Source: Undaria pinnatifida
Taxonomy: Eukaryota > Sar > Phaeophyceae > Laminariales > Alariaceae
Length of the DNA: 64,000 nucleotides
Direction: 5' to 3'
Assembly (NCBI GenBank): GCA_012845835.1
Contig: JABAKD010000008.1
Location: 1,695,558 to 1,759,557 of the forward strand
The translations under genes and the position numbers were made by a program. The notes beneath the pieces were generated by a model, which made no database searches, was not told the DNA's origin, and saw only the letters and a program-made list of their open reading frames with translations. Shown here in pieces: positions 30,962-41,428 of the stretch. Position 1 is the stretch's first letter; each line of letters begins with the position of its first letter.

Positions 30962-33900
30962 GTATGTGGTGTGTTCTGTGTTTTGCGTGGTGTGTTTGTG
31001 CACTCCTTCCACCCGTCAACACCCAGCACACTCAAGTGTCCGTGCCGATTCACTATTAGGAGCATCCGGGAGAGAGAGAGAAGCTCTGTGGCATCAAACC
31101 CCGAGACAGACAGGGATCCACAACATCGCAAGTACGCAATTACGCAAATAGAGTACGGGGGGTTGTTCTATGTCCCATATCCCATACATACACGGTACCT
31201 GGCGTGATACTCCAGGTTTCTGGTGTTGGTACCTGGTTGTTGTTCTCATATTAACTCGTGGTCACAGGACAGGCTCCAGTCACTCTGGAGCTGAGGAATA
31301 CCCCAGGGAAAAAACACAAACCAAAGGTGGTACACGCATATATCACAGCTGACGCAATTCATGCCTCCACCAAAGCATATACAAATTGAAATCGGGAGTC
31401 AGCCTACGATGTGCCCGGTCCATACTGGTGTATACGTGTCACTACTCGCGCCTGGAACAACCGACTGTGCCGCTTGCCACCCAAGACTACCACGTTTATA
31501 TATTAGACGTAGTACTTATCACTAAACCTGGTATATGTCCCCAACTCGTGAATTCGACACTCCTGTGAGGAGCACCAGGTAGAGTACGAAATTTGAAAAT
31601 CTCACACATCGGGCAGATGGCCTAATAAAATAGATGATCTACAGAAAATCTTGTGGCCGCCGTGATATGTACGTTTTTGTTGTTGTTGTTGTTGTTGTTG
31701 TTGTCGTTGTTGTTGTCTCACATTAACTCTTCTCAAAAATCTGGAGTTCGTGGTCACACAAAGGTGCTGGAGCCCTAGGAAGATCCGACAACCCAAATGA
31801 AATCAAAATTCGTCCGGGAAATGCCTCGCTTTCCCGCCTAAAACGCACGATACGAAGAAGGCGCACAAGTGAAAAGGTCCAATGTGCAAACTGAACTCAC
31901 ATGGCCGCGGGTATCCACTCAACTACAACATAGAGTTCCCTCGTTCCCACAACTAACCAGCTCGCGGCTACAAACTACACCGGTTTGGCTGCCTGCACCG
32001 TGCGAACCGCACGGTAATCGTGAGCACAGACGAACGCGCCTGCTGCCTGGAGTGCTGTCAGGATGACGACCCGCGGGCATGCAGTGAAACAAGAGCAATC
32101 GAACCAAGAACCACATTACAAATATCAATGATCGCCCCGCCTTCCCAAGTTATTGACAGGTTGCAGCGCAGCTACGACGCCCGTGCCTGAAAATTGAAAA
32201 TTTGCCGGGGGTCGTTCCCCATGAAGGGTATGCAACTCTTCTACAAAATCTATAAAAATCAGTGACGTAAGTAACATGTTGTACTACTGCCTCGTATAAA
32301 AACCCTGGAAAAAAGACGATCGCTGCTCTCGTGATGATGGTGTGCGTGCGGGTCGTTTGTCTCCGTGTGCCATCCTTCTGCTGTGGTTCTCCATGTCCGC
32401 CTCTCCATGGCCGCCTCATCGCCTTAGCTCACTCGGCCCGCTCCTTCGCACTTGCTCTCTTTGACACTCAATTCCAATCGGTTCCCCTTCTCCTCCGTCC
32501 CCAAAAAACAAAGTGCTCCACGCAGCTTGCGGTGCTGATCTGAAAAACAAAAATCCTCGTTCAGGGAGAGTTCAATCCGTCTCTTCCCCGCCCGTCGACG
32601 GCCGGTCGCCCTCCTCCTTCGTCGTCGAATCCAGCCTCCTGCCGGCACAGTTCCCTCCACGCAAACCGAGACTGAGCCGTAGTGTGGCTCGAGGTGGCGC
32701 CTGCCTCCGCGCACGAGCATCCCGATTAAGCATTGCTGCCCCGCCGCTGCTGCCTAAAAATACGCGCGAATCGTAGGTGACGATGCCTAACGCACCACGT
32801 ACGACCCAACTCTACCTCCACGCCTAAGCCTCGCAGCCACACGCAGCAGCAAGAAGGTATTACTCCTTGGGGGTGAGTCAAGCCTTACACCCGCCAGAAA
32901 GACCCCCCCCCGCTCGCTGCAAGCCTGCTAGGGCATGCTTCGCAGCATGCCTGACCGAGGCGGCAAGGGGAACGGAGGAATGTCCGTCATGCGATGCTTT
33001 GTAAGATTTGTACATGTAGAGTTCAGATTCAATCCCGAGGAAAAATGTCCTAGATGATGCGGTCCGTGAGGCTCCGTAGGTTTCCACTCAGCAGCATGAG
33101 GTAGTGTAGACCATACAGGTCTTCCCTGAAGCATCAAGTGCGGATCGGTGATCTGTCCAATGTGTGAAAACTTCAAAAGTTGTCGCCCTGAAGAACGAGT
33201 ACTCAGACTTGAAAACTAATGAAATATTGCGCCACTATTAGTACAAACTACTTACGATAGACGTATGATGCTCGTGCCGGTACTGCTGAGAGTGTGCATC
33301 CAAGTGTTGCGTAGTGTTTACATAATACCATGCTCCTCCAAGCCAGCGGGATTTCTTGTGCGCGTACTCTATGCATAGTCTACGCATGAGACATGAGCCA
33401 TCAGCTGTCCTCGTGTCCAAAGTCTAGCATGTCCGCTGACAACGTTGGATCAGCCGTGTCCTCTACGAGTCGAACACACTTACAATACAGGCACTCTCAT
33501 AAAGACATACCAGGTACCAGTTTGGATGCAGATATCAGCCCCTTTTCCCAACTATAATCGAATGTAAATGTGGATTATGTTCGGACCGAGGCGGGTAAGA
33601 AAGAGCCCCGCAAAAAATGTAGACTTGAGAAATTACGGGTAAATTAGGGAGTCAACAGCTGTTTTACTAACGTTAGTGTAGCGCACGCCCTTTCTCAAAT
33701 ACGAAGTCTAGCCTAAATCCAATGTAAATTTGGGTAGTATACCCGGGTTGTCGGGGTAGAGTTTGGTATATAGCGCCCAGTACCTACCACACCCTAATTA
33801 CCCGGGTAGGGCGTTTACCCAAGTAGAACGGGATAGACCTTACCAACGGTTACATTGCCAATACCACTGCCCCCCAATGCCATACCCGCCTCCTTATTGC

Positions 33901-36900
33901 GTAACACTTCGAATTCCGAAGTTTTGGATATCATACCCGGGTATTCGGGTAGAATTTGGTCTACTATATCCTGTTTACTACCCGGGTATTTACCCGGGTA
34001 GAACGGGATATTACTTGGCGGGTATATCCGACCAGCACTACAACCCCTCATTGCAATACCCGTCTCCATGTTGCGTAGTACCTGGTATGAGTTTGTGGAT
34101 AGCATACCAGGGTATTCGGGTTCTCTTGGTGTTGACCCCAATGCCGTGCCCGCGAAGCTACCTACCCTACTAAAGTACTATTCAATCCTATGCTGCAACA
34201 ACGCGATGCGGTGCTGGTATGTACGTGTTACCATCATATATTCGTAGTTTTTTTAAAGTATAGATGTGATACCTGGCACGTATCATATGCATGTTATACC
34301 GTTCCAGGCTCGAGCACGCTTCACGCCTCCCGCTCGTCCAACCAGGAGCTTGATCGCACACAGCTGTATGCTCGATTATCGTGTTTGAAGTTGTTTCCTT
34401 TTTTTTTTTTTTTTAATCCTCCGACGGATGGGGGGAAAATAACTTTCCATACGTCTATTTTTTGGGGGGGCGGGCATTCGTGTTTGGGGGCTGGTGCTTT
34501 GTAACAAAACAAACGAATGATTCATGATAGTTAAATCGACACACGACGCGTATGAAAATACGTGGAAGTGTGGTGAGATAAAGCTTTCTTTTTCCCCATC
34601 CGCCGGAGGATAAAAAAAAAAAAAAAAGATTCATGCAGGCGCATCATGCGGGCGTACGCGTGTCGATGGCGCGCCAAGCCCCTTGCCGCTCAGGGGCCAG
34701 GCGCTACAGCATAACGGGGGCCGTGTATTATCTACAGCAGATGTCAACCTAGGGTTTCTGTAACCCAAACTCCAAGTGCGTCCGATTAATGCCGTCGCCA
34801 TTGGTTTCGATCAAAAATTAAAAATGCAATGCTGTACACAAATGATAAACCTACGGTCTTTACAACCAAACTCCAAATGTGTCCGGTTTTACAATACAGT
34901 GTTGTGTGTGTCCTTCACATTAAACCGCTATTATATTTCGCTATTGTATTTCCACCCATGTACATCGAGCACAGTCAATGTCCGTGGCAACGCGTCCTAG
35001 AGAAACGAGCTCTGTGGTCACAAACCACGAGACAGGGATACACATTGCAAGTACAGCAAGGTGATTCGGCCTCGCAAAGCCAACTGCAATGAATGCGAGT
35101 GCGAAACACATGCTAGACACTGCTGTGTGTGCAAGTTGTTTGGAGTAAAAATGCGATAGTGTACGCAAGCAGTTATTTACCTGGGCTTATCGCTTATCAC
35201 GGTACCACACCACGACCTCACCATGGTTCGGTTATTTCTGCCAGCACATTCCTACGAATCGATTCGGTTCGAAAGTCGTCGTTTCTAACGCGTATGTACG
35301 TACGAACGTTTCATCGAACGGAACCGAGCAAAAGCAAACCCAACCGTAGGGAAAACCGTACCGTTATTTCGCAGTTACTTGAAATTTGTGTGACGACAGT
35401 AGATAGTTTTCATCGTTCGGAACAGCCAAAATCCTGCCTCGAAAAGTAACAAAGAATTACGTATCTGGTACAGTATTCATGGTGTAGGGTGTAGAGCCAT
35501 CAAAGTATCATACCTGGGACCTCGTACCTGGTCCTGCTGTGCCAGGTAAATCAAGCCAGGCTGTGTTGTCTGCCTGGTTATCCATCGGTGCATGCTGCAT
35601 CTTTTATGGTGCTGCATTGTTATTGTAATGTATACTACCCACCGCAGGATGCGAATGGATAAACCGCACGCCACCCACTCCTTGTTAGTTCCCCTCCTCC
35701 CTCTCTTTCTCCCGTGGCCCGAATCTCCATTTTTGTCGCCGTCATGTGACCTTGACTGCTTGAATTGTGTCGCTTTTTTTGACAAGATAAGAAATACGTT
35801 TTTATGTACTACCTGGTATATGGAAGAAAAGCTACTGAGCGCTCGAGTTTTGGAGGTGTCTCTATGAATATTTTAGGAGTAGGAACGGTGCTCTGTCTCG
35901 AAAGGGATGCGTGGTCAATGGTCAAATGACTTGAGGCAAACAACAAACGAGTAAGCCCCCCCACCCCCCCTCTGTCTCGCGTTTCCTTCACCTCCGTTCT
36001 TGGCGCCCCCGTGTGACATTGGAGTGTGGTGTTTGACGGATTCTTGGCCGCATGTACCCCCCCCCCCTCTCTCTTCAGGAGAAGCACTTAGATATATACG
36101 GGGGGTTGAAGGATGCTGTTATAATGAAAAAATTGTCTGCGCGACCCAATGGGCCTCGCGAAAAAGCTGAAACTGCGATTTCGTGTGGAGGACCTGGACC
36201 TGCCAGAAAGAAGAAAGCGATATACGACCAGTAGTCGGGAGGAGGAGGACGTGGCTACAAATATGTGCCCGTGTGGCACAACAATAGAGAGTAGGACTCA
36301 CATAGTAGGATAATGTGAAATATGCAAGGTGAAACAGGTTGCGCTGGAGGAAGAGATGAGGAAATTAGACGTATGTACCATGGAAGAGTGTTGTAGACTA
36401 GAGAGTAGCGAGTAAACGATCGCTATGCTAGGAGATACATGGAGGCCACAGACGACAAAACAGGACGGGGATAGGCTAAGCAAACAGTTTCTATGTAATA
36501 CATGGAAGAAGCATAACGAGCGCCCAAATGTTGGAGGTGTCTCTATCAGGAGTAGGAGTAGGAACGGTGCTCCGTTTCGAAAGGGATGCGTGGTCAATGG
36601 TCAAATGACTAAGGCAAGCAACAAATGAGTACCCCCCCCCCCCCCCCCCCCTCCCCCTCTATCTCCCCTTTCCTCCCTCTGTCTGCTGTTTCCCGAACCT
36701 CCGTGTGGCCGCCTTCGTGATATTGAACTGGTTGAATGCAGTGCTTCCTGTGACGGCGAAAGCGCGATACGGTCGAGTATACTGCACGAAACCCACGCCG
36801 ATTTACAACAAATATAAAACACCTCAGCTGTGAAGTTGAGGATTTCGCCGAAACTTATGTTTGCAAGCTCTGTGTAGTTCTTACTTTTATTCCCCCCCGC

Positions 36901-37273
36901 CCCGCTTTCTCCCGTTTCCCCGAATCTCCGCTCGTACCGCCCTTTGTGCCATGGACGGGTTGAATTAAATAATTTACCTGCTTCCTGTGGTTCAAACAGC
37001 GCCATGTGGATGGACATCGTATACCGCACACAGCCCCCGCCTTTTTTATTTCACCTCCTCCGTCTTTTTCGTTTCCTCCCTGCCTCTACTGTCGCCCGGA
37101 TCCCTCGTTTTTGTTGCCCTTGTTGATTGCAGTCCTTGCCGCTTCCGATGGATGGGGCGCGAACGCGACACCGCGAGCCACACCAAACGGACCACGACAT
37201 CGAATACATCGCGAAAGTCATGAACCAGGCACCCCGGTATACTAATCGCGTGCGCGCGCTGACCGCTCAAAAG
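30764..37273 (+). CDS. Small coiled-coil protein resembling BLOC-1/BORC subunits (spliced, 3' end uncertain)
   Basis: Exon 1 is 30764-30961: ATG, Gly-rich start, then a helix ALAMMAEGLATAFQCLEDGM, KLESLGKEQSALLAKLQAAR, ending phase 0 at GTATGT. Exon 2 is 37133-37273 (TTGATTGCAG acceptor, GTGGGT donor): HDIEYIAKVMNQAPRYTNRV then RALTAQK, also phase 0. The order, an amphipathic helix with a Q-rich heptad pattern and then a second helix with Y...RV..L, resembles SNAPIN-like subunits that position lysosome-related organelles; this is a weak family call. A possible last exon is 40753-40812. The 6.2-kb intron holds LINE fragments and repeats. Confidence 0.5.
31005..31150. repeat. Dispersed repeat R3, copy 1
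   Basis: Shares blocks such as AGAGAAGCTCTGTGG..CAAACC.CGAGACAG.GAT.CACA.T.GCAAGTAC with 34930-35095 and 37580-37750. Confidence 0.5.
31225..31540. repeat. Dispersed repeat R4, copy 1
   Basis: About 300 bases nearly identical to 49470-49790: GTGGTCACAGGACAGGCTCC, AGTCACTCTGGAGCTGAGGA, GGTGGTACACGCATATATCA, ATGCCTCCACCA, CGCTTGCCACCCAAGA. No conserved ORF. Confidence 0.8.
31660..31840 (-). repeat. Dispersed repeat R5 with (CAA)n end, copy 1
   Basis: Reverse complement of 51150-51350: TTAGGCGGGA, TTTCCCGGACGAATTTTGAT, GATCTTCCTAGGGCTCCAGC, CTTTGTG.GACCACG, TTAATGTGAGACAACAACAA and a (CAA)n tail. A retroposon with a CAA-repeat 3' end fits. Confidence 0.75.
32150..33734. other. No gene accepted
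   Basis: TATAAAAA at about 32296 lies 35 bases before an ATG (32331, 70 codons), and a GC-rich stretch to 32780 is open on both strands. No recognisable domain; kept as unassigned. Confidence 0.25.
33735..34150. repeat. Array with TACCCGGGTA palindromes
   Basis: Two and a half units of about 190 bp, each with TACCCGGGTA(TT), GTAGAACGGGATA, CAATACC..C..CC.CATTGC.ATACCCG and TTGCGTA.TAC. A related piece lies at 44990-45165. Confidence 0.7.
34395..34635. mobile_element. MITE-like element
   Basis: The left end TTTTTTTTTTAATCCTCCGACGGATGGGG is mirrored by the right end CCCCATCCGCCGGAGGATAAAAAAAAAA, about 150 bases apart. A lone copy of the end (TATCCTCCGCCGGATGGGGA) lies at 14568-14587. Confidence 0.55.
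34930..35095. repeat. Dispersed repeat R3, copy 2
   Basis: See the block described at 31005; here GAAACGAGCTCTGTGGTCAC and CACGAGACAGGGATACACAT. Confidence 0.65.
35805..35975 (+). mobile_element. LINE 3' end fragment
   Basis: Same 3' terminal region as 36480-36650: TATGGAAGAA, GAGCGC..GA..TTTGGAGGTG, GTAGGAACGGTGCTC, AAGGGATGCGTGGTCAATGG, TCAAATGACTTGAGGCAAACAACAAACGAG and a C-rich tail. Confidence 0.75.
36130..36655 (+). mobile_element. LINE (non-LTR retrotransposon) 3' portion with zinc-knuckle region
   Basis: The frames read KLKLRFRVEDLDLPERRKRY, then MCPCGTTIESRTHIV..CE, a CCHC-type motif seen after the reverse transcriptase domain of non-LTR elements. LEEEMRKLDVCTMEECCRL and GVSIRSRSRNGAPFRKGCV follow. 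Frameshifts and stops break it. It ends with CAAATGACTAAGGCAAGCAA, CAAATGAGTA and a C-run of more than 20 bases. Inserted in the long intron of the BLOC/BORC-like gene, same orientation. Confidence 0.75.
37133..37273 (+). CDS. Exon 2 of the BLOC/BORC-like gene
   Basis: 47 codons in phase 0 on both sides between TTGTTGATTGCAG and GTGGGTAGG. HDIEYIAKVMNQAPRYTNRV is helical and charged. The pyrimidine-rich intron end before it is repeated several times upstream (35693, 35962, 36655, 36890). Confidence 0.5.
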
Positions 37274-37579
37274 GTGGGTAGGACTACCGTATATGACAGA
37301 GTATAACACACCCCCGGTGATAATATTTGTCGGTTTGTGTGTTTTTATCACCCGGGGTGGTAAGCTGTGGTGGGGGTGTGATGTGCGATGCGCCGGTAAA
37401 CTGTGGTGAGGGTGTGATGTGCAATGCACCCCGGGTGATGACGTGAGTGGTCGTGTGGGATTTGTTTAACTATTTTCCGCTCGTGTGGAATACTGCTATG
37501 CTGTAGAGATGTGATAACAAGGGGGGGATGATAGCAGCGGTAGTTGCCAAAGGTTGGCTGAGACGCATGCGACTGTGTT

Positions 37580-37750
37580 CACATTACACTGATATTTCCA
37601 CCCATCTACATCCAGCACAACAAGCAGCGTCCGCGCCGATGCCTCCTGGAGAGACGAGCTCTCTCCGTGGTCTCAAACCACGAGACAGAGATACACATTG
37701 CAAATACAGCAAGGTGGTCTGGCCATGTAAGGAATGCCAACCGCAATGAC
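37580..37750. repeat. Dispersed repeat R3, copy 3
   Basis: TTTCCACCCATCTACATCCAGCACA, GAGACGAGCTCTCTCCGTGG, CACGAGACAGAGATACACATT match the copies at 34930 and 31005. Confidence 0.65.
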
Positions 37751-38471
37751 CTCGATGGGGGGAAATAATCAAACCAACACACCAGGCTATTTTTGCAACC
37801 AAAAATGACAAAAAGAAGAAATAGTCGGCAGGGGTATTATCTGAGTTGCGCCTAGTTTTCTGGGGCTCCTCGCTGACTCAAAGAGCTCTGATATCTTACC
37901 CAACGTTCGACTATAAGATTTACGAGGGCGTTTGCGATTTCCAACCTCTGCTGGTATGGAAAAATGTAAAAATAGGTATGAAGCCGACGAATATCATGAT
38001 CCAAGGCCAACCGACCAACCAACCCACGAAAAATTTGGTCAAGAAGAAAAATACGAAAAGTGGTAGGACAACATGCTTCTGACCATTGCACTTTCGGTTT
38101 CCTCAAAAATTGTTTTTGCCTCAGAGGCAAATAGCTCCTCATGTGAGGAACCCTCAGAAAAAACAATGGTTGGGTCACCTGTGCCGTAGCTTCGAGTCGA
38201 TACACGTCGGATCCAAATACACTGGGTATCATAGCTTCAGAGGCGGGGAGCTCCGCCGGTGAGGCGTGTTGGGCCTGAAAAGCCCAACCCCTATACCGTC
38301 ACCACTACTAGTACAGTTGTAGCACGGCTCTGGAGCTGGAGCTTTGGCAATGCGGGCAAAATGGCCTGTGCTGCGCTCCTGCCGCGTACTTTGTTTAGTA
38401 TCCCGTGGTAACTACTTCAGCACCAACTAGCTACCACCTATGGTATACCTACCCGGGAGGGTGTTGGTTTC

Positions 38472-38597
38472 GATCGTCACAGCACGACGCGTACGAAAGT
38501 TGTAGAGGGTTGCGTATATATTCGTGGGTGTACTTTATGCGCCGCAAATATGTACGCGACCCTCTAGAACTTTTGTAACCGTCGTGCTGTGACGATC
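38472..38597. ncRNA. Long hairpin, pre-miRNA-like or small fold-back element
   Basis: The arm 38472-38522 (GATCGTCACAGCACGACG..., TAGAGGGTTGCGTATATA) pairs with 38547-38597 (...CGCGACCCTCTAGA, CGTCGTGCTGTGACGATC) over about 50 positions, with few non-wobble mismatches and a loop of about 25. No ORF. Transcription is unproven. Confidence 0.45.
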
Positions 38598-39894
38598 TTA
38601 TAAGGTATAAGCCAACCCCTGTAGAACTCTAAAAAAAGGGGAAAACTGTCGAAATCGTGGCATGACGATTGCAGCAGCGGCTACACGAAGCGGGTATTTC
38701 TGCTTGGGTAGAAGATGTGGCCGCTGCGCAACGTAGGGAGATGTCTGCGACGCTCGTTGGTAGGCAGCATGGTAATACAAAAGGTGGGTGGGGCTAGATG
38801 GAGCATTTGGCAAGGCGGACAACCTGGCTTGTGTCCTTGCCGCGTGTGTTTTGTATGGTAGCATGGAACTGAAGCCATGTCAGGAAATCGATTAGGACCC
38901 TCTCACAAATAATGTAATACTTGAGTGCCAGATATCATCTGGTACATGTTTTTGTTTACTTGCCGTGCAATGCTTGGTGATGGCTCAGTACTCTCGCGTT
39001 TGTGTCTAGATTCGTCGCGTGGGGTTTCAGGCATCGTTGGTTACTCGGGTAGTAGATAAAAAACTTGAGCGACTAAGACCGGTGACAATGGAAGGCCAAA
39101 AGTTTAAAATTCCCAAAGATCCCAGCCAAACTTTGCCTGAACGATCGCCTATTGACCCTATTTGGTAGATTTTTTTTTTCAAACTGTCCAGAATTCCGGT
39201 AAAAAACGATTTCTCGCGGCGATCTTAGCCAACATCGGCCTGAGAATTGTCTCAAGCAGATCTTGGATTAGACGCGGCGCAATTTCGTGTTCTCCACACA
39301 CTTCGTTCGACGAAATCAACGACAGCATCGTAACGTAGCGAGCTCGTTAGGGGCTCCGACCCCCCCTAGGTGTAGAGCGCTCACTCTACGGCCGGTGATT
39401 TGTGGTGGGCGCCGATCAGGCTTCTGTTAAAAGCGCATTGGGCGGCTGGTGTGCAGAAAACTCAGACAAAAACTCTATCGTCTCCCAACGGGCGGAAAAA
39501 CAGAATTTGAGACGATGTGACGGAAGACCACAGGACAACAGAAGCAACCTCTCACGCCCTAGGGCATGGATCGAGATAAACTCTTCAGCGCTGTCACCTA
39601 CACTCATGTGGCCTTGTCCGGAACAAAGAGGAGTGACCATGGGTTGTCTATCTCGAGATCGAAGGTCAATTGTGTTTGGTGGGCAGTGTTGATCAAGGCT
39701 TGATTAGAAATTGACAAATCGACCTGTTGGGCCGCATGACCCAAGAAAGAGCCAGAAAAAAACTGTTTCGTCATTTGTTTCCCATAGCGACGTTACCCGG
39801 AATCTTTCGGCAAATAACCTCCCGAAAACGTTTGCAAAATTTTAGGCCAAACTATCGGCTTTCCATTGTCATAGGTCTAATCCCTCCTGAAATG

Positions 39895-40830
39895 TTTTCG
39901 TTGACCTGCCGTGACCTACATGGTTGTCACAGCAGTCCCGCGTTGGGCTTCGTAGGAGTCGCCGTGCTCCACATGGTTATGACAGCAGCCTCGCATTGTT
40001 TTTGGTTGACTTGCTGTGCTCTACATGATCATACCAATATCGCATTGTTTCCTTGGGTTCGTCGCTCGCGGTTGCGGGCGTTGTTAGCTGCTTGGGTGGT
40101 GAACCTTAAACGACCTGCCCCACCTCTCCCCCCCAATTTGTATCAACACATGTATATGAAGATTTTTGTTGACTCGCTGTGCTCTACCTGGTACATGGTT
40201 ATAACAGCAGTCTCGCGTCGGTTCGCGTTGACTGGCTGTGCCCGACATGGTTTCAACAGCAGCCTCGCGGTGGCTTTCGTTGACTCTCTGTGTGCTCGAT
40301 GGTGTGGAACACTTGTCTTGTGTTGTTTGTTGTTTGGCTTCGTCGTTCGCGGTTCCAGGCGTGTGAAGCTGCTCGGGTCGCGAACCTTCAACGAGCAACC
40401 CCCCCTCCCACCAAAAATATCAACACATGCGTATGCATGTTTTCGTTGACTCGCCGTCGCTCCTCATGGTGATAACTGATGACTGGTAAAAAGCGTTCTC
40501 ACGTGGCTCTTTGGCCTCGTCTCGTGCGGTTCCAGGTGTTTTTAGCTGCTCGTGTGGTTCACTTTCGGCGACCAACTCTCCTTCCGAAAGGACATAAACA
40601 CATGTGTATACGAAGTACCCGGCGTTAAGATGTGTTTTCCTTGACTCGCCGTGCTCTAAGCGGTGATAACAGTAAGTGTCGCGTTTTGTGTGCTTGGCCT
40701 CGTTGCGCGCGCCTTTTAGGCCTTGTTAGCTGCTCGTGTGGTGAGCCTTCAGCGACGGAGCGCCTGCTTGAGAGAGACTCTGCCTGCACCGCTGCAGCTG
40801 AGAAATACGGCTGAGTTGGAGCGATTGAGA
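39895..40830. repeat. Tandem array, about 300-bp units with 60-bp subrepeats
   Basis: Recurring TTTTCGTTGACTCGCCGTGCTC, TACATGGTTATAACAGCAG.CTCGC, GGTTCCAGGCGTG, TAGCTGCTCGTGTGGTGAAC and CC.CCCACC.. CCAATTTGTATCAACACATG. The 240-codon ORF at 39727-40449 is repeat-borne. Confidence 0.7.
40753..40812 (+). CDS. Possible terminal exon of the BLOC/BORC-like gene
   Basis: After CCTTCAG the frame that starts with two bases reads TERLLERDSACTAAAEKYG then TGA, a helical tail that would suit the family. It needs a phase-1 exon before it, and none was found between 37274 and 40752. The segment is also the last unit of a tandem array, so it may be a by-product. Confidence 0.25.
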
Positions 40831-40929
40831 GCGGGCTCGATGCCTTTCCAAGAACATGTGAGGACCCGCGCTATGATAAAGGTGGCACTTTTTGGCCTCA
40901 CCATTGTTTTTTTTCTGAATTGTTTTGCT

Positions 40930-41060
40930 CCTTGAACCCTACTTAAACCCAAAATCGTCGGAATATGGTCATTCTCGTTGTGCAAAATGACGGTTTTGTA
41001 CACCTAGGCCACGGTTTTGCTCATCGGATTGTTCTGCCATTTTGCTCGACATGACTTTTT
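40930..41060. repeat. Dispersed repeat shared with 15085-15215
   Basis: Second copy; see the entry at 15085. Confidence 0.6.
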
Positions 41061-41428
41061 GGGTGAGAAAATCGAGCTCCTCAAGTTGAAGCATCTAGAA
41101 AAAAAAAAGGGTGTATCTGCGGAGGTGCCAAGCTAAGCGACTAATACTCGCACGGAAATTATCGCGACGGCCGAACATCCAAAGTAGTACCTACATGGTA
41201 TGTTTCTGCTTTCGCGACACCATAGGCGTAACACATCTACTTTGCCAACAGCATCGCTCTACTGGTAAGACACCGTAATAGTCCCTCCGTCCTCCACTGC
41301 AGTATACTAGACAACGAGGAATATCATACTACGGCGGTGATTGGCCCTCGAGGGCAGGATCGTAGCGTGATGGACCCTCTCGCTTTCTTGCTTGTCGTTT
41401 AGCCCCTCCCCCCTCCTCCCATCTATAA

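Noticed and set aside
39727-40449. 240-codon ORF on the plus strand
   Set aside because: Most of it is translation of the 60-bp and 300-bp tandem repeats.
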